From AE-B3B sp964543295 (GTDB taxonomy: Bacteria; Aerophobota; Aerophobia; Aerophobales; AE-B3A), in NCBI GenBank assembly GCA_964543295.1, contig CAZIXA010000070.1:1-6391 (forward strand): DNA of 6,391 nucleotides. Reading direction: 5' to 3'. Positions within the stretch are counted from its first letter, which is position 1. Each line of letters opens with the position of its first letter. The position numbers and the translations under genes were made by a program. Below, piece after piece: positions 5,475 to 6,391 of the stretch. The notes under the pieces were generated by a model. It worked only from the letters and a program-made list of their open reading frames with translations. It made no database searches and was not told the DNA's origin.

Positions 5475-5515
5475 TTGTCTGCCCAGGGAGCTCAACCGAG
5501 AGTTCCCTGAGACAA
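5475..5515 (-). terminator. Strong intercistronic hairpin without U-tract (attenuator, processing site or weak terminator)
   Basis: A long stem can form: TTGTCT (5475-5480) pairs with AGACAA (5510-5515). After a 3-base bulge, CAGGGA pairs with TCCCTG, then one mismatch and three more pairs close a 6-base loop (5494-5499). It starts 13 bases after the stop codon of the gene at 5529-5735. On the minus strand it is followed by a purine-rich segment, not U residues, so a simple intrinsic terminator is doubtful; RNA processing, stabilisation or partial attenuation is more likely. Confidence 0.55.
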
Positions 5516-5528
5516 ATTTATTGTTTTC

Positions 5529-5735
5529 TTATCCTTTAAGCTCTTCCAGCCTTTTCCTGATTCTATCAAGTTTTGCTTCCAGCGCTTTTGCATCTTGCTC
5601 AAGCATTCCTCTTTCCTGCTCCTTGGTCATTGGATAGCCATACCCGTACCCGGGCAGTCCTCCATAGGGAAATCGCGGATACCCGTAAAAATAAGGGTTT
5701 GCAAACCATCCCGCTGGCCCTAATCCAAAAAGCAT
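5529..5735 (-). CDS. Small DUF5320-like protein: aromatic/Gly-rich head and coiled-coil tail
   Basis: This 68-residue protein divides cleanly. Residues 1-35 are rich in Gly, Pro, Tyr and Phe (MLFGLGPAGWFANPYFYGYP, then PYGGLPGYGYGYP). Residues 36-67 form a highly charged helix (MTKEQERGMLEQDAKALEAK and LDRIRKRLEELKG) with a heptad-like pattern typical of a coiled coil. It has no Cys. The start at 5735 is chosen because the very strong GGAGGTGA at 5741-5748 lies just upstream; an in-frame TTG at 5766-5768 has no such site and would place the ribosome binding site inside the gene. It is the first gene after the Fur regulator, 77 bases away, and likely belongs to the same transcript unless the repeats at 5750-5776 mark a separate control region. 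It looks like the shortest version of the head-plus-coiled-coil design used across the locus. Confidence 0.78.
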   Translation of the reverse strand: MLFGLGPAGWFANPYFYGYPRFPYGGLPGYGYGYPMTKEQERGMLEQDAKALEAKLDRIRKRLEELKG

Positions 5736-5740
5736 CTTGC

Positions 5741-5748
5741 TCACCTCC
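5741..5748 (-). promoter_or_regulatory. Strong ribosome binding site setting the start at 5735
   Basis: GGAGGTGA on the minus strand, with the GGAGG core eight bases from the ATG at 5733-5735. It excludes the longer reading frame that begins at a TTG further upstream. Confidence 0.75.
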
Positions 5749-5749
5749 C

Positions 5750-5776
5750 TAAGATAAAATCTTATCAAATCTTATC
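5750..5776. repeat. Overlapping inverted repeat and tandem 10-mer upstream of the 68-aa gene
   Basis: TAAGAT-AAA-ATCTTA (5750-5764) is a perfect 6-base inverted repeat with a 3-base spacer. It overlaps two perfect tandem copies of AAATCTTATC (5757-5766 and 5767-5776). The block sits immediately upstream of the ribosome binding site at 5741-5748. It could be an operator or a weak AU-rich leader hairpin. It does not match the Fur box well. Confidence 0.45.
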
Positions 5777-5812
5777 CTTTAGTTTTTTCATCATCAGTGC
5801 AAAGGAAAAAAA

Positions 5813-6259
5813 TTATCGACATCTCTCACATAATCCATAAAAATGAATTTGATGACTGTTTATCTTGAATTTGTGTTTTTTTGAGAGCTTAGCCTCTAAC
5901 CCTTTGACAAGCCCGATTTCCTCTTCCATAAAATCACTATAATCAATTATTTGGCCACAGCGACTACAGATCATATGGTGGTGATGTTGTTTTGCTGTTT
6001 CACTGGCCAATTCATAGCGGCTTCGTCCATCGCCAAAATCGAACTTAAAGGTAAGACCCATCTGAGTTAATAGATCCAAAGTCCGATACACAGTGGCCAA
6101 ACCAATTTCTGGATAGTTTTTATGAACCAATAAAAATATTTCCTCAGCACTTAAATGTTTTGGATTCTTTGCGAAGACATTTAAGATAGCTTGTCGAGGC
6201 AATGTTAACCTGAAACCTGCGTTTCTGAATCTGTCATAGAGCCAAGGAGGACCAACCAT
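5813..6259 (-). CDS. Fur-family metal-dependent transcriptional regulator
   Basis: This 148-residue regulator has the standard Fur layout. An N-terminal winged helix covers about residues 5-80, with GFRLTLPRQAILNVF and the recognition helix IGLATVYRTLDLLTQMGL (52-69). The hinge is FGDGRSRYEL. The C-terminal dimerisation domain carries HHHH (92-95), C98-x2-C101 and C144-x2-C147; the two CxxC pairs form the structural zinc site in family members, and the His cluster contributes to metal sensing. Subtype (Fur, PerR or Zur) cannot be fixed by eye, though nearby iron-cluster genes favour iron sensing. The start at 6259 is preferred over a 20-codon extension to TTG 6319 because AGGAAGG lies at 6268-6274 and because the extension would run through the -10 box and stop short of the -35. 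It is the first gene of the set and likely controls it. Confidence 0.9.
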   Translation of the reverse strand: MVGPPWLYDRFRNAGFRLTLPRQAILNVFAKNPKHLSAEEIFLLVHKNYPEIGLATVYRTLDLLTQMGLTFKFDFGDGRSRYELASETAKQHHHHMICSRCGQIIDYSDFMEEEIGLVKGLEAKLSKKHKFKINSHQIHFYGLCERCR

Positions 6260-6267
6260 ATTTATAT

Positions 6268-6274
6268 CCTTCCT
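6268..6274 (-). promoter_or_regulatory. Ribosome binding site that sets the regulator start at 6259
   Basis: AGGAAGG on the minus strand ends eight bases before the ATG at 6257-6259. No comparable site exists before the upstream TTG at 6317-6319, which lies between the -10 and -35 boxes. Confidence 0.75.
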
Positions 6275-6282
6275 AAGTAGTT

Positions 6283-6301
6283 GGTAATGATTTTCATTGT
6301 T
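6283..6301 (-). promoter_or_regulatory. Fur-box-like operator overlapping the transcription start
   Basis: On the plus strand the 19 bases GGTAATGATTTTCATTGTT match the classic Fur box (GATAATGATAATCATTATC) at 14 of 19 positions by hand count. The core is an inverted repeat, AATGA-TTT-TCATT. It directly abuts the -10 box and covers the predicted start of transcription, an ideal position for repression. This implies autoregulation by the Fur-family protein encoded just downstream. Binding itself is inference. Confidence 0.65.
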
Positions 6302-6329
6302 ATTATAATCGATATTCAAAATTTGTCAA
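6302..6329 (-). promoter_or_regulatory. Consensus sigma-70-type promoter for the fur-like gene and probable operon
   Basis: Read on the minus strand, TTGACA (6324-6329) and TATAAT (6302-6307) are both perfect matches to the housekeeping consensus, separated by 16 bases (6308-6323). The start of transcription is expected near 6295, which leaves a leader of roughly 36 bases before the ATG at 6259. It is the only clear consensus promoter I found in the window, so it may drive several or all of the genes downstream. Confidence 0.85.
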
Positions 6330-6391
6330 CCCCTTGAACTCCAGTTTCCGGAAAAAATTTGAAGTTCCTTGAAACATCAGTGGTGGGATAA

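Noticed and set aside
6260..6319. A 20-codon N-terminal extension of the Fur-family protein starting at TTG 6319
   Set aside because: It runs through the -10 box and starts between the -10 and -35, so it is not transcribed from that promoter, and it has no ribosome binding site.

Overview
The window reads as a chromosomal segment from an anaerobic bacterium of moderately low G+C content. The evidence is a perfect-consensus sigma-70-type promoter, strong GGAGGTGA-type ribosome binding sites, and a set of oxygen-sensitive-looking iron-sulfur/metal-cluster proteins (NifX-like proteins, ferredoxin-inserted MinD-type ATPases, DUF5320-like proteins, DUF169). Such sets occur in strict anaerobes. I cannot name the phylum from the sequence alone.

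All eleven genes lie on the minus strand, so transcription runs from high to low coordinates. In transcription order: a Fur-family metalloregulator (6259-5813) behind a consensus promoter (6329-6302) with a Fur-box-like operator at the predicted start site (6301-6283); two small Gly/Tyr/Pro-rich proteins with C-terminal coiled coils (5735-5529 and 5455-5051); a stand-alone NifX-like protein with a TTG start (4908-4555); a very Gly/Tyr-rich 71-aa protein (4510-4295); a classic DUF5320 protein (4074-3676); a NifX-like domain fused through an Arg/Gly/Met-rich linker to a DUF5320-type coiled coil (3571-2882); a 65-aa protein with a DUF5320-like N-terminus and a C-terminal zinc ribbon (2807-2610); two tandem MinD/Mrp-type ATPases, each carrying an inserted two-cluster ferredoxin domain (2564-1695 and 1679-828); and a DUF169 protein (731-105).

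The likely theme is metal-cluster handling. NifX-like proteins bind iron or iron-molybdenum clusters in characterised relatives. The ferredoxin-inserted ATPases resemble the Mrp/NBP35 cluster carriers. A Fur-type sensor at the head suggests control by iron or another metal. The small proteins look like a modular scaffold kit: four of them share a C-terminal coiled-coil tail, and three share an N-terminal MPRG leader. Their function is not established, and calling the whole set one system is inference from co-orientation and shared modules.

The longer gaps are not empty. The 220-base gap at 4075-4294 holds an imperfect inverted repeat. One arm recurs at 4944-4975, at about the same distance from the next start codon. 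Two hairpins (5475-5515 and 5021-5041) sit just after stop codons without U-tracts, so the locus may be processed or attenuated internally. Positions 1-104 and 6330-6391 hold nothing I can name.
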